Shown here one piece after another: positions 7,883 through 17,239 of a stretch of 64,000 nucleotides of DNA (positions within the stretch are counted from its first letter, which is position 1; each line of letters opens with the position of its first letter). Location: NCBI GenBank assembly GCA_012959785.1, contig DUCM01000021.1:112442-176441 (forward strand). Direction: 5' to 3'. Both the position numbers and the translations under genes were made by a program. The notes under the pieces were generated by a model. It worked only from the letters and a program-made list of their open reading frames with translations. It made no database searches and had not been told where the DNA came from. Source of the stretch: Planctomycetota bacterium. Its GTDB lineage: Bacteria > Planctomycetota > UBA1135 > GCA-002686595.

Positions 7883-9435
7883 CCCAGGGCACGCAGGGCG
7901 CGCAGGGTTTCGGGGTCTTCGCGGCCCAAGTCGTCACGCTTTCGTTGCAGGATTTGGGCCAATTCGGCCAGGTGCTCGTCGGCCGCCGAGAACTCGGCCA
8001 GGGCTTCTTGCAAGGCGCGCACCGGGGCTTCGGGCGGAATCGCAGCCACGAGGTTGACCTCTTCCCGAGGATCGGCGGCCAAGTCGTACAACTCCTCCGA
8101 GAGCACCAACAACTGGCGCTCGCTGCTGGTGGGATCGACGCGGTGGGTGTAGCGCCGAATTAGTTTCCAGTCACCCAGGCGCACGGCCTTGGATTGCACG
8201 GCGCGGGCCTTTTCGGTGCGCTCTATCTTCTCGCAGAAGACTGGATGGGCTCTGGGCGCCCGTCCCAGGAGCAGCGCCGCTCGCGATTTTCCCGTGATCC
8301 GCGAGCGTCCGCGGAAGGGCGGCGGCAGGGAAGGCAGTCTCAAGATTTCGGTCAGGGTGGGCACGATGTCCGCCAGGGAAATGTCGCCGCTGGAGAGTCC
8401 CGGCGGCGGTGAGCCTGCCATGGCGGGGGGGAACTTGATCATGAGCGGTACGCGGCAGGTGGCTTCGTAGGCGTAGCGGCCATGTTCGAACCAGTAGTCG
8501 TGTTCGCCCAGGCTTTCCCCATGGTCTGAGACAAATACCACCAAGGTGTTCTCGAGCAGGCCTGCCGAATCGAGTTCCCTCAAGAGGCGTCCGATCTGTA
8601 GGTCGCTGTGGCGCACTTCGCCACGGTACAACTCGCGCACGACACGGGCGTCGATGCCGCCCTCGATCCGCGCTTCGTCGGGCACATTGTATTCCGCGAT
8701 CCATTGGCGGTGAAAAACCCCTTCGCCGGGCCGCGGCGCGGGCGGGATGATCTCCTGTGGGCCGCGCGGGGCTCGGCGCTGGGCTGCCGGCGGGTCGTAG
8801 CTTCCGTGGGGATCGACATAGTGCAACCACAGAAACCAGGGCCGCGCGTCCCCGATGAAGGGCCGCGTGGGGCCGGCGCCGTCCTTGGCAGCGGGTCCGA
8901 TACCGAGGGCCTGGAGGGCGCCGTCGGTAATCGATAGCGCCCCGCGAAAGGCAACGGCATTGGGGCCCGTGCCGGAGACATCGGGTAGATCCTCGACCCA
9001 CAGGTCGAATCCACGGGCGAGACCCGAGAGCTCGTCGCGCAGGACGAAGTTGCCCAAAATGGCGCCGGTCTTGTAGCCGGCTTTGCGCAGGAGTTCGGCG
9101 AAGACCGGCACATCGCTCCCGAGGGGCGTGGTCAAGTCGCGCACGCGGTGGTCGTGGGGGTAGAGTCCGGTCATCAAGCTGGCCACCGCCGGCGTTGTCT
9201 TGGCTCGCGGCGTTGTGGCGTGGTCGAAGACGACGGCCCCGGCAGCGAAGGCGTCGAGTTGGGGCGTCAGGTCAACGCCCGAGAGAAACCCCACGCAGTC
9301 CGCCCGCAGGGTATCCACCACCACGAAGAGCAGATTGGGTTGGGGCGTCTGGCGCGCGCAGCCGGTGGCCAGGACCAAGACGCCCCAAGCGCCGAGTCCC
9401 GCCCGCCCGGCTCGCGTTCCAGTTCGCTGGCGCAT
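7876..9435 (-). CDS. Sulfatase-like hydrolase/transferase with Thr in place of catalytic Cys
   Basis: Alkaline-phosphatase superfamily protein of 519 residues. The metal-binding N-terminal strand LLFVVVDTLRADCVG, the second metal site FVSDHGESLGEHD and the C-terminal LRALGY ending identify the sulfatase-like fold. The activation motif, normally C/S-x-P-x-R-x-x-L-x-TG, reads TTPAVASLMTG: Thr80 replaces the formylglycine Cys and Val replaces the Arg. Thr nucleophiles are known in lipoteichoic acid synthase and phosphoethanolamine transferases, so transferase or phosphohydrolase activity is more likely than arylsulfatase. I chose ATG at 9435, giving MRQRTGTRAGR plus a hydrophobic stretch ending LATGC. 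This is either a weak lipobox or a plain signal peptide. An in-frame start exists at 9498. Confidence 0.8.
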   Translation of the reverse strand: MRQRTGTRAGRAGLGAWGVLVLATGCARQTPQPNLLFVVVDTLRADCVGFLSGVDLTPQLDAFAAGAVVFDHATTPRAKTTPAVASLMTGLYPHDHRVRDLTTPLGSDVPVFAELLRKAGYKTGAILGNFVLRDELSGLARGFDLWVEDLPDVSGTGPNAVAFRGALSITDGALQALGIGPAAKDGAGPTRPFIGDARPWFLWLHYVDPHGSYDPPAAQRRAPRGPQEIIPPAPRPGEGVFHRQWIAEYNVPDEARIEGGIDARVVRELYRGEVRHSDLQIGRLLRELDSAGLLENTLVVFVSDHGESLGEHDYWFEHGRYAYEATCRVPLMIKFPPAMAGSPPPGLSSGDISLADIVPTLTEILRLPSLPPPFRGRSRITGKSRAALLLGRAPRAHPVFCEKIERTEKARAVQSKAVRLGDWKLIRRYTHRVDPTSSERQLLVLSEELYDLAADPREEVNLVAAIPPEAPVRALQEALAEFSAADEHLAELAQILQRKRDDLGREDPETLRALRALGY

Positions 9436-9498
9436 GCTGCCTGAGACTCGGGACCAAGAGGGCCGCAAAGCCGGCCATTTGGGATGATTCAAGGGCAT

Positions 9499-9762
9499 GA
9501 ACAGGCTGGACTAGAGGCCAGATTGCTGCGCATGGCTTCCCCTGTTGAAGGGTGCGGCGGCAACAATTCTGAAATCTTGACAGCCGCCGACATCCGGACA
9601 ACTATACCTTGGTTAGGGTACTACTCACAACACGCGCAGGGGCCACAACACGCGCACGGGGAATTGGAAACTGATCTTGCCCCACTTTCGTGGACACCAG
9701 CATTGCGAAGTTTGGTGCGTGTGTTCATGAAGAACCCTCTGTGAGAAGGCTCCCTCAGCTGG
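9499..9762. other. Intergenic region with short direct repeat; no gene
   Basis: This is visibly less GC-rich than its surroundings. It lies upstream of the sulfatase-like gene and downstream of the carboxypeptidase-regulatory protein, both on the minus strand, so a minus-strand promoter for the sulfatase should be here. It contains a TTGACA at 9577-9582 on the plus strand without a well-spaced -10, and the direct repeat annotated at 9626-9660. A segment near 9679-9695 (CCCCACTTTCGTGGACACC) vaguely resembles insertion-sequence ends, but no transposase remnant is present. Confidence 0.35.
9626..9660. repeat. Imperfect tandem repeat, 18-base period, two copies
   Basis: CACAACACGCGCAGGGG at 9626-9642 recurs as CACAACACGCGCACGGGG from 9644, with a period of 18 bases. 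Two copies only, non-coding. It could be a binding site or chance slippage. Confidence 0.6.
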
Positions 9763-12700
9763 CTAGCGCAAGCGCAAGGTGATCTTGCGCTCGGTGCGTC
9801 CAGTGAGCACCAGGGGCCGCGAGGCCTTGAGGCTGCCGCTCTCTGCGGTCACGCGGTACTTGCCCGGAGCCAGGGGGCCCAGCACGAGTTCGTGCAGGTC
9901 GAAGAGGCGCTCCTCGCCGCCTCCCAGAAGGCTTTCCAGGGACATCATGGATTGCAGTTCGCGGCCCTCGCTGTCGTGGAGGAAGACCTTTCCGGTGACC
10001 GGTTCGTGCTTAGGATCGCGCAAGCGCACGAAGACCAGAGTGCCTTCCAGAAGCTCAAGCTCGACTTCCTGGGGTGCGCCGAGGCCCACGGGCAAGAGCG
10101 CGCTCTCCAGCGAGGCCCGGTCGCGCTTGCGGGCCGAAAAGCTGTAGTTGCCCGGGGCTAAGCCCGCGAACTCGCAGACTCCCGCGCTTGAAGTGGTCAA
10201 CATGGAAATGGCTTCGAGCAAGTCGCCGGCCTCGTTTCGTGCGAAGATCGTCGCTCCCTCGATCCGGCGGCCGCTGGCATCGCTGACCACGATGTGGGCC
10301 GTTGTGGGTCGGCGCAGGACGATGGGGGCCAGTTCGGTTTTCTCACCTTCGGTCAGGTGGACCGCTTGCAGGACGCGGCCGTACTCCGCCGTGCGCTCGA
10401 ACAAGCCGCCAGCGTGCATGCCGCCCAGGGCCAGGGTGTAGGTGCCGCCGGGCAGGTACTCGATGCGGAAGTGGCCCGCGCCATCGGTGTGAGTCTGGGT
10501 GTAGTGCTGGGAGACGGGGCTTTTCGTGGAGACCGCACCGCGCGGGCTCAGGGTAATCCGCACGCCCACGGCGGGGGCACCGTCCTGGTCCATGACCGAG
10601 CCGGAGAGTTGGCTCTCGGGCAGGTGCAGGGTCAGGCCCGCCTCGCCGCCTGCCTCGATCTCCGCCAGGAACTCGTCGCGGGCCTCGTCCATGGGGCCCG
10701 ACAGGGTGCGCGAAACCGTGACAATGTAATCACCGCCACCGTCGAGGGTGATCTGGAAGGCACCGTTTTCGTCGCTGGAGGTGAGCTGTGCTTGTTGATG
10801 GAGGTTGCTGCCTTGCTTGGTGAAGCCGATCATGGCCGCGGCCACGGGTTGGCCTCGGCCCAGGACCAGGCCGCTCAACAAGAGAGGGTCCGCGGGGGCG
10901 TCACCCAGGACGATGTGCTGTGTTTCACCTTCGACCACTGTGATCATGAGCATCTTCATCTCACCGATTATTGCGCTCTGGCTGTTGCCCTCTTCGCGGG
11001 CGATGCCCTCCAGGCGTTCGAGATCGGGCATGGCGATCACTCGCCAGCGTCCCGGCGTCACATGCTTGAAGTCAAAGCGACCTTCATTGTCGGCGTGGCC
11101 CAAGAGAATCTCGAAACCCGGCATCGAGATCAATTGGATCAAGGCGCCTGCGGCTGGCCGGCCCTTGTTGCCATGGAATTCGCCGGTGACTTGGCCGCCC
11201 TGGCTGAGGAAGAGTTCGATTCCGCTGCAGTCCTCCCGTCCCTGTGTCTCGATGGCCAGAGGCACGCTGCTGCCGTGGCCCTCGGCCTTGGCCGTGAGGT
11301 GCAGATCAGCGGGCACCAGCCCCTCGATCAGAAAGCTGCCATCGTCGCCTGAGATGGCTTGGGGTGATCGCGGAGCCCCGGTCGCCTGTTCGCGCCAGCT
11401 AGCTTCTTCGCGCGTCTGCTTGACTTCGGCGCCGGCCACGGGCACTCCGCGCGGCGAGAGCACGATGCCCGAGACCCTGAGCGCGCGTTCCAGCCGGAAC
11501 TCTAGGGGAAGTTGGGCTTCGTCGGGCAGGTTGCGGGTGATGGGCGGCGAGTTGGCGTGGCCCGCGGCGGAGGCGTAGATGGCCCACTGGCCTGGACTGA
11601 GCCCGTGCAAGGCAAACTCACCGGGGGCGCCGCTGGTGTGCTCTCCTCCAAAGTCCTCGTCCCGCTTGCTGCGGGCCATGGCACCGATGTCGGTGTCCAT
11701 CAGAAGCACCAGGCGCAAGCTGAATTCAGGGAGAGGTTGGTCGCTAGAATCGCGCACATGGCCCTTGAGGCTGAGTGGTGCGACGAGCACGAGGTCCAGG
11801 TCGGGGGTGCCCGGTTTGATCGAGTCGGCGCGGGCGCTCCAGTGCTCTTCCTCGTTCGCATCGGGGGATCCTGGCGGCGGCGCGCTGATCGTCACGCTGA
11901 AGGGCCCCTTGCCCAGGCCCATGACCAGATAGTTCCCCGTGGCGCTGGTTGTAGCGGACCCCGAAGCCCCACGGGAAGAGTTCAGCGACCCAAAGCGTGC
12001 AAACTGACGGGCCTGATCGAATCCGACCTCGACCGTTCCGCCTTCCAGGACCGAACCGTCAGCCCAGGTCACCTGGCCAGCGATGCTCGCACCGGAATCG
12101 AGCACCAGAATGAGATCGCTCTTGAATTCGCCAGGGGCTAGGTCGATGCGCAGGGGATCGCTCTCGACAAAAGCCTCTTGGCTGGCTCTCACGGTGACGC
12201 GCTCCGGCAGCAGGCCGCGCAGGTGGAATACTCCATTCTCGTCCGTGTCGGCGCTGCGCGAGCCGTAGGCCCCGCGCTTCACCGTGGCCTGGATTCCCGC
12301 AGATACTTTTGCAGCGGCCACGGGTCGTCCCTCGCTATCTATCACGCGCCCCTTGAGCTGCGCGCCCTCCGTCAGAAGGAAGACCAGTTTGCGGGTCTCG
12401 CCCGAGGCGAGATCCATGGCATCTACTGGTGCAGAGGAAAACTCTTCTGCCTCGATCTCGACCGTGTAGTTCCCGGGCAGTGGCAGGGCGGTGAGGCTAA
12501 AGCGGCCCTCGGCATCGGTCTTGCTCAAGCGCTCGGTGCGCCGAGCATCGATGCCGCCATCGGTATGAATCGAATTCAGGCGCACTGTCAGGTCGGCGGC
12601 GGGTTCTTGGGCCAGGCCGGGCAGAAAAACGCGGCCCGTGATCGAGGCGCCACAGGAGGGCGAGATGCTGGTGCGGGTCGAATCACTCGCCAGGGAAACG

Positions 12701-13224
12701 GCTTGGGAATGGTGTTGGTAGCCGTGGTCGCCCGCCACCAAGAGATGCACCCGTTGCGGTGCGCCGGTCAGCTCGAGCTCGAACTCGCCCGTGACTGTGA
12801 CTTCAGCCTCAGCGATGACGAGCTCAGCCGTGCCTTCGGTGAGGCCCTGATTGATGGCGCGCTGCTCCATGACAGCTTCGAGGGTGGTCGCCTCGGCTGT
12901 GGCGAAGACGACGAGGCCACTATCCTCGTCGCAGAGGCCGAACAGGTTCACCGCGCCGTGGATCCTGAGCCTAGCCCTTGCCACGGCTGCCGGGGGCAGC
13001 GATTCGATGAGGGTCCCGATCAGAGGGTCGCGGCTCTCCTCCTCGATCTCCATTTCCATGCCCACCGCCTCGGCCAGATTGCCCAGGACGCGCTCCGTGG
13101 CGCTCGCATCGGGCCCCACGGACTCGGGCGGAGCAGCCACCCAGCCCCAGACGAGGAATGCACCTGCAGAGAGGGTCACCAGGGCAGCGACAAAGGCCAG
13201 GGCGAGGAGCAGTTTGATCTTCAT
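9763..13224 (-). CDS. Large exported protein with multiple carboxypeptidase-regulatory-like (Cna_B-like) domains
   Basis: An 1153-residue protein. An N-terminal hydrophobic anchor (MKIKLLLALAFVAALVTLSA) is followed by roughly ten beta-sandwich repeats of the carboxypeptidase D regulatory type. Each starts with a G-x-V-x-D/S-x-x-G-x-P-V-A-x-A strand-turn, for example GRVIDSEGRPVAAAKVSA, GIVLSPRGVPVAGAEVKQ and GSVMDQDGAPAVGVRITL, and ends near a D-G-x-F-x-L/I-x-G-L-x-P-G turn. Such domains are non-catalytic and serve as stalks, adhesins or carbohydrate-interacting modules. No enzymatic domain, sortase motif or C-terminal sorting signal is visible. The gene is monocistronic and divergent from the acyl-CoA carboxylase operon. 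Periplasmic or surface location is inferred from the N-terminus. Confidence 0.85.
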   Translation of the reverse strand: MKIKLLLALAFVAALVTLSAGAFLVWGWVAAPPESVGPDASATERVLGNLAEAVGMEMEIEEESRDPLIGTLIESLPPAAVARARLRIHGAVNLFGLCDEDSGLVVFATAEATTLEAVMEQRAINQGLTEGTAELVIAEAEVTVTGEFELELTGAPQRVHLLVAGDHGYQHHSQAVSLASDSTRTSISPSCGASITGRVFLPGLAQEPAADLTVRLNSIHTDGGIDARRTERLSKTDAEGRFSLTALPLPGNYTVEIEAEEFSSAPVDAMDLASGETRKLVFLLTEGAQLKGRVIDSEGRPVAAAKVSAGIQATVKRGAYGSRSADTDENGVFHLRGLLPERVTVRASQEAFVESDPLRIDLAPGEFKSDLILVLDSGASIAGQVTWADGSVLEGGTVEVGFDQARQFARFGSLNSSRGASGSATTSATGNYLVMGLGKGPFSVTISAPPPGSPDANEEEHWSARADSIKPGTPDLDLVLVAPLSLKGHVRDSSDQPLPEFSLRLVLLMDTDIGAMARSKRDEDFGGEHTSGAPGEFALHGLSPGQWAIYASAAGHANSPPITRNLPDEAQLPLEFRLERALRVSGIVLSPRGVPVAGAEVKQTREEASWREQATGAPRSPQAISGDDGSFLIEGLVPADLHLTAKAEGHGSSVPLAIETQGREDCSGIELFLSQGGQVTGEFHGNKGRPAAGALIQLISMPGFEILLGHADNEGRFDFKHVTPGRWRVIAMPDLERLEGIAREEGNSQSAIIGEMKMLMITVVEGETQHIVLGDAPADPLLLSGLVLGRGQPVAAAMIGFTKQGSNLHQQAQLTSSDENGAFQITLDGGGDYIVTVSRTLSGPMDEARDEFLAEIEAGGEAGLTLHLPESQLSGSVMDQDGAPAVGVRITLSPRGAVSTKSPVSQHYTQTHTDGAGHFRIEYLPGGTYTLALGGMHAGGLFERTAEYGRVLQAVHLTEGEKTELAPIVLRRPTTAHIVVSDASGRRIEGATIFARNEAGDLLEAISMLTTSSAGVCEFAGLAPGNYSFSARKRDRASLESALLPVGLGAPQEVELELLEGTLVFVRLRDPKHEPVTGKVFLHDSEGRELQSMMSLESLLGGGEERLFDLHELVLGPLAPGKYRVTAESGSLKASRPLVLTGRTERKITLRLR

Positions 13225-13303
13225 GAGGTAGGGCGGGCCGGGAGGGCTCTACGGCGGGGGGGTGGGGATATTGCGCGTTTTCGGAGCCTGGCTGACCAGT
13301 AGG

Positions 13304-13344
13304 AATTATTCACGATCGAGGGCAACACCCGCTCATGAATAATT
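13304..13344. repeat. Inverted repeat AATTATTCA/TGAATAATT, possible mobile-element end or regulatory site
   Basis: AATTATTCA (13304-13312) and TGAATAATT (13336-13344) are perfect 9-base inverted copies separated by 23 bases. They are AT-rich inside a GC-rich genome and lie between the divergent starts of the large exported protein and the carboxylase operon. The right arm includes CATGAATAAT, which recurs at 38742-38751, next to another gene boundary. This could be the remnant of a small mobile element or an operator for the divergent pair. Confidence 0.55.
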
Positions 13345-13448
13345 AGGCCCAGGAGCCTGTCGGTTAGACTTCCCCGCGAGAGAATCATGCCCCCAGCACC
13401 CCCAGGACCCCGGATATGAGGGCCGGAGCCCCCCCCCCGAAACACCCC

Positions 13449-14999
13449 ATGACCAGAGAGACACCCACCCAGCGGCTCGAGCGCATGCGCGAGGCCTCCC
13501 GCGAGGGCGGCGGCGAAGCGCGCATCGCGGCTCAGCACGCCAAGGGCAAGTTGACTGCCCGCGAGCGTATCGACCTGCTCCTCGACGAGGAATCCTTCGT
13601 CGAAATCGACCGCTTCGTGACCCACCGCTGCACCGACTTCGACATGCAGAGCCAGGCCATCCTCGGCGATGGCGTGATCTGCGGTCACGGGCGCATCGAC
13701 GGCCGGCCGGTGTTCCTGTTCAGCCAGGATTTCACGGTCTTTGGCGGTTCCCTATCCGAGTCCAACGCACAGAAGATCTGCAAGATCATGGACCATGCCA
13801 CCAAGGTCGGCGCGCCCGTGATCGGGCTCAACGATTCGGGCGGCGCGCGCATTCAGGAGGGCGTGGACAGTCTCGGCGGATATGCAGAGATATTCTGGCG
13901 CAACACCCGCGCCTCGGGCGTCGTGCCCCAACTTTCCGCCATCGTCGGCCCCTGCGCTGGCGGCGCCGTCTATAGCCCGGCGATCACCGACTTCATTTGC
14001 ATGGTGGAAGGCACTTCCTACATGCACATCACCGGGCCTGATGTGGTCAAGACGGTGACCCACGAGGAAGTCACCAGCGAGGAACTCGGCGGGGCTTCGG
14101 TGCACGCGGCAAAGTCGGGTGTGGCCCACTTCACCTCGCCTGATGGCCGGGCACAGATGGCGCTTTTGCGGCGCTTGATGAGCTATCTGCCTCTCAATAA
14201 CGCCGAGAGTCCGCCCTTCGTGGCTTGCGACGATCCCGCGGACCGCTGTGATGAGGAACTCGACGAATTGGTTCCGTCGGATCCCTCGTTGCCCTACGAC
14301 ATGCGCGGCGTGATTGAGAGGGTCGTGGATCGGGAAACCTGGTTCGAGGTCCACTCTGCCTACGCCATGAACCTCCTGGTGGGCTTTGCTCGTTTGGGCG
14401 GCCACACCGTGGGAATCGTGGCCAACCAGCCCGCGGTGCTCGCCGGCTGCCTCGACATCGATGCTTCGGTCAAGGGTGCGCGCTTCATCCGCTTCTGTGA
14501 CGCATTCAACATTCCCATCGTGACCTTCGAGGATGTGCCCGGCTTCCTGCCCGGAACCGCCCAGGAACACAACGGCATCATTCGTCACGGAGCCAAGCTG
14601 CTCTACGCCTACTGCGAAGCGACCGTGCCCAAGCTGACCGTGATCACCCGCAAGGCCTACGGAGGCGCCTACGATGTCATGGGCAGCAAGCACATCCGCG
14701 CCGATTTGAATCTGGCCTGGCCGGGAGCCATGATCGCCGTCATGGGCGCCGCGGGTGCCGCCAAGATCATTCACCGCCGCGAGATCAAGGCCACCAATGA
14801 CCCCGCTGCCCTCGAAGCCCAGCGCTCCGCCGAGTACGACGAGACCTTCAACAATCCCTACAAGGCCGCCGCTCGCGGGTTCATCGACGATGTGATCGAA
14901 GCCAGGGAGACGCGCCCGCAACTGATCCGAGCCCTGGGGCTCTTTGCCAGCAAGAACGAGGAGAAACCCGCGCGCAAGCACGGCAACATCCCCCTCTAA
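13449..14999 (+). CDS. pccB: Acyl-CoA carboxylase, carboxyltransferase (beta) subunit
   Basis: Transfers carboxyl from carboxybiotin to an acyl-CoA. The 516-residue protein has the paired crotonase-like halves of the PccB/AccD5 family. Visible motifs are [19 protein letters not shown] (first-half acyl-CoA oxyanion region), [16 protein letters not shown], the second-half [16 protein letters not shown] and [15 protein letters not shown], and the C-terminus KHGNIPL. Start ATG 13449 gives [13 protein letters not shown], a typical N-terminus; an upstream in-frame start at 13416 adds 11 unlikely residues. The next gene follows after 12 bases. Propionyl-CoA is the usual substrate for this architecture, but specificity among acetyl-, propionyl- and longer acyl-CoA cannot be read from sequence here, so the symbol is provisional. 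Confidence 0.92.
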   Translation: MTRETPTQRLERMREASREGGGEARIAAQHAKGKLTARERIDLLLDEESFVEIDRFVTHRCTDFDMQSQAILGDGVICGHGRIDGRPVFLFSQDFTVFGGSLSESNAQKICKIMDHATKVGAPVIGLNDSGGARIQEGVDSLGGYAEIFWRNTRASGVVPQLSAIVGPCAGGAVYSPAITDFICMVEGTSYMHITGPDVVKTVTHEEVTSEELGGASVHAAKSGVAHFTSPDGRAQMALLRRLMSYLPLNNAESPPFVACDDPADRCDEELDELVPSDPSLPYDMRGVIERVVDRETWFEVHSAYAMNLLVGFARLGGHTVGIVANQPAVLAGCLDIDASVKGARFIRFCDAFNIPIVTFEDVPGFLPGTAQEHNGIIRHGAKLLYAYCEATVPKLTVITRKAYGGAYDVMGSKHIRADLNLAWPGAMIAVMGAAGAAKIIHRREIKATNDPAALEAQRSAEYDETFNNPYKAAARGFIDDVIEARETRPQLIRALGLFASKNEEKPARKHGNIPL

Positions 15000-15011
15000 A
15001 AAGAGCCCCAC

Positions 15012-16517
15012 ATGTTCAAGCGAATCCTGATCGCCAACCGCGGCGAGATCGCCCTGCGCGTCATTCGAACCGCCCGCGAGATGGGCGTTGAGTGTGTCAG
15101 CGTGTACTCGGACCTTGATGTGCACTCTCTGCACACGCGCATGGGACACCTGGCCGTGCCTCTTGGCGGTGATCTGCCTGCCACGAGTTACCTGGTGGCG
15201 GAGAAGATCCTCGCCGCCGCGGCCAAGACAGGAGCCGAAGCGATCCATCCCGGCTACGGTTTTCTTTCCGAGAACGCCGAGTTTGCCCGGGCTGTGGTGA
15301 AGCGTGGGCTGACCTGGATTGGGCCGCCACCTGGCGCCATCGAACTCATGGGGGACAAGATTGCCAGCCGGCGCGCCATGCTCGCGGCTGGCGTACCGCT
15401 TGTGCCGGGCTTGACCGATCCCGTCACCGATGTCGACGCGGCCCTCGAAGCTGCAAAGGAGATCGGATTTCCGATCATGATCAAGGCCGCCGCCGGTGGT
15501 GGCGGCAAGGGCATTCGCATCGTGCGCGACGGCGCCGAGATGGCTTCGGCCTTCCGCACCGCGAGCGGCGAGGCCACGAGCGCCTTTGGCGATGGCCGCT
15601 TGTACCTCGAACGCTTCCTCGAGAACCCGCGCCACATCGAAGTGCAGGTCATGTTCGACGAACACGGCGGTGCCGTGCACTACGGCGAGCGCGAATGCTC
15701 GATCCAACGCCGCCATCAGAAACTTCTCGAGGAATCACCCGGTCCCACGGTTGATGCGGACCTGCGCGCCCGCTTGGGTGAAGTGGCCCTGCGGGTGGGC
15801 GCCGCGGCGGGGTATGTGGGCGCCGGAACGGTGGAGTTCTTGATGGTGGGTGACGAGTTCTTTTTCCTCGAAATGAACACACGCCTACAAGTCGAACACC
15901 CGGTCACGGAGATGGTCACGGGCATCGACCTCGTGCGCGACCAACTTGAGATCGCGGCGGGCGAGAAACTCGCTCGCGCCCAGGCTGACATCGAGTTACG
16001 AGGTCACGCCATCGAGGTGCGCATCAATGCCGAGGATGTCAGCGCTGGGTTTTTGCCCGCCACGGGCACCATCCGCAACCTGCGGCTTCCCGCCGGTCCC
16101 TGGGTGCGTGTGGATTCCTGCATGTACAACGGCCTTGAAGTGGGGCTCAGCTACGATCCGCTGCTGGCCAAGATCATTGTCTGGGGAGCGGACCGTGGAA
16201 AAGCCATCGAGCGCTGCAGGCGGGCTCTGGAAGAACTGAATGTGGGCGGAGTGCGCACTAGCGCGCCGGCTCTCTTGGCCGTCCTGCGCGAGCCGGAGTT
16301 CCGCGCGGGCAACTTTTCCACGCAGTTTCTCGAAGGTCTCGATCTCACCAGTCGTGAGGGTCCCGAGGAACGCTTGGTGGCGGCCCTCGCGGTTGTGCAT
16401 CGCCGCGCCGGAGCTCGCAGGCGGGCGCTCTCGATGGATAGCGGTGGCCGTCAGGGTTGGCTGGCCCGCGGGCGCGCGCACCAAGCTCGCCAGGACAGTT
16501 GGGAAGGCGGGCGATGA
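15012..16517 (+). CDS. accC: Acyl-CoA carboxylase, biotin carboxylase subunit
   Basis: ATP-grasp enzyme of 501 residues that carboxylates biotin using ATP and bicarbonate. The N-terminus FKRILIANRGEIALRVIR, HPGYGFLSENAEFA, the ATP-grasp glycine loop AAGGGGKGIR, the metal/ATP motif FFLEMNTRLQVEHPVTEMVTG and the RINAED segment are all intact. The C-terminus runs about 50 residues past the canonical AccC end without a biotin domain, because the carrier is encoded separately next door. The stop overlaps the carrier's start codon (ATGA), indicating translational coupling. The subunit serves the carboxylase complex, not fatty-acid synthesis specifically, since no AccA is adjacent. Confidence 0.94.
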   Translation: MFKRILIANRGEIALRVIRTAREMGVECVSVYSDLDVHSLHTRMGHLAVPLGGDLPATSYLVAEKILAAAAKTGAEAIHPGYGFLSENAEFARAVVKRGLTWIGPPPGAIELMGDKIASRRAMLAAGVPLVPGLTDPVTDVDAALEAAKEIGFPIMIKAAAGGGGKGIRIVRDGAEMASAFRTASGEATSAFGDGRLYLERFLENPRHIEVQVMFDEHGGAVHYGERECSIQRRHQKLLEESPGPTVDADLRARLGEVALRVGAAAGYVGAGTVEFLMVGDEFFFLEMNTRLQVEHPVTEMVTGIDLVRDQLEIAAGEKLARAQADIELRGHAIEVRINAEDVSAGFLPATGTIRNLRLPAGPWVRVDSCMYNGLEVGLSYDPLLAKIIVWGADRGKAIERCRRALEELNVGGVRTSAPALLAVLREPEFRAGNFSTQFLEGLDLTSREGPEERLVAALAVVHRRAGARRRALSMDSGGRQGWLARGRAHQARQDSWEGGR

Positions 16518-17020
16518 AGTACTTTGTCGACATCGATGGTCGGCCCCACGAGGTCGAGCTCGAAGACCACTTGGGCCAGGTGAGTGTGCGAGTGGATGGT
16601 GAGACCCTGGACCTCGAGTACTCGGAGGTCGATGGCCTGGGCCAGTTCCTGGTGCTCTCCGAAGGCCGTAGCTACGGCGTGTCCATCGACGGCAACACAC
16701 GGGAGCTCTCCATCTCCATCACCGGATCGCTCTTTGGGGTGCATGTCGAAGACGAGCGCGAGCGGGCGGCCGGCGCTGCCGAGCGCTCCGCTGAAAAACT
16801 CGGTGGGCTGATCAAGAGCGTCATGCCTGGCATCGTGGTCCAACTCCTGGTGGAGGAGGGCCAAAAGGTGCAGCAGGGGCAGCCGCTGCTGATTCTCGAG
16901 GCCATGAAGATGCAGAACGAGATCGCGGCAACCGTCTCGGGGGTGGTCAGGTCTGTATTTGTCGAGTCCGGGCAGGCGCTAGCCTCCGGAGAGAAGCTCG
17001 TGCAAATTGAGGAATCCTAA
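16514..17020 (+). CDS. Biotin carboxyl carrier protein of acyl-CoA carboxylase
   Basis: A 168-residue protein carrying the biotinylation site EAMKMQNE near residue 132, within a biotinyl-lipoyl domain (VMPGIVVQLLVEEGQKVQQG, then G-V-V-R-S-V-F-V-E-S-G). The first about 80 residues form a beta-rich region (MKYFVDIDGRPHEVELEDHL) similar to the BT domain that joins biotin carboxylase and carrier in propionyl-CoA carboxylase alpha chains. So accC plus this gene look like a split PccA. Start chosen at ATG 16514, overlapping the accC stop. It is the last gene of the operon. Confidence 0.92.
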   Translation: MKYFVDIDGRPHEVELEDHLGQVSVRVDGETLDLEYSEVDGLGQFLVLSEGRSYGVSIDGNTRELSISITGSLFGVHVEDERERAAGAAERSAEKLGGLIKSVMPGIVVQLLVEEGQKVQQGQPLLILEAMKMQNEIAATVSGVVRSVFVESGQALASGEKLVQIEES

Positions 17021-17157
17021 CTGGTTGCTGTGCTAGAGCGGGACCTCTAGCCCTCTCCAGAGCGAGGCCCAAAATGTTTTTTGAAGCTCCCCGTTCGGAA
17101 GTCCGTCGAAGGTGGCTTCCCTTGTTGCAGCGATGAGCTGCGCTGGGGATCCGACAG

Positions 17158-17185
17158 CGCCCCCTTGATGAAAGTCAGGGGGGCG
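17158..17185. terminator. Strong GC hairpin after the acyl-CoA carboxylase operon
   Basis: CGCCCCCTTGA (17158-17168) pairs with TCAGGGGGGCG (17175-17185) over 11 base pairs, including one G-T, closing a 6-base loop TGAAAG. It lies between the end of the carboxylase operon and the end of a convergent minus-strand gene, the right place for a shared terminator. There is no T-tract on either strand, so termination may rely on Rho. Confidence 0.5.
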
Positions 17186-17239
17186 ATGTCCTTTAACAAA
17201 AGAAAGGCTGCCCGCAGGACTCGGCGCGGGGTTTCAGCA

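Noticed and set aside
9577..9608. TTGACA with a downstream TATACC as a promoter
   Set aside because: Spacing is 20 bases and there is no plus-strand gene downstream for 3.8 kb.
9679..9697. Insertion-sequence end near CCCCACTTTCGTGGACACC
   Set aside because: Resemblance to IS ends is vague; no partner end, target duplication or transposase fragment is visible.
9484..9744. 86-residue plus-strand frame in the gap after the sulfatase-like gene
   Set aside because: No ribosome-binding site, no motif, and it spans repeat and AT-richer spacer sequence.
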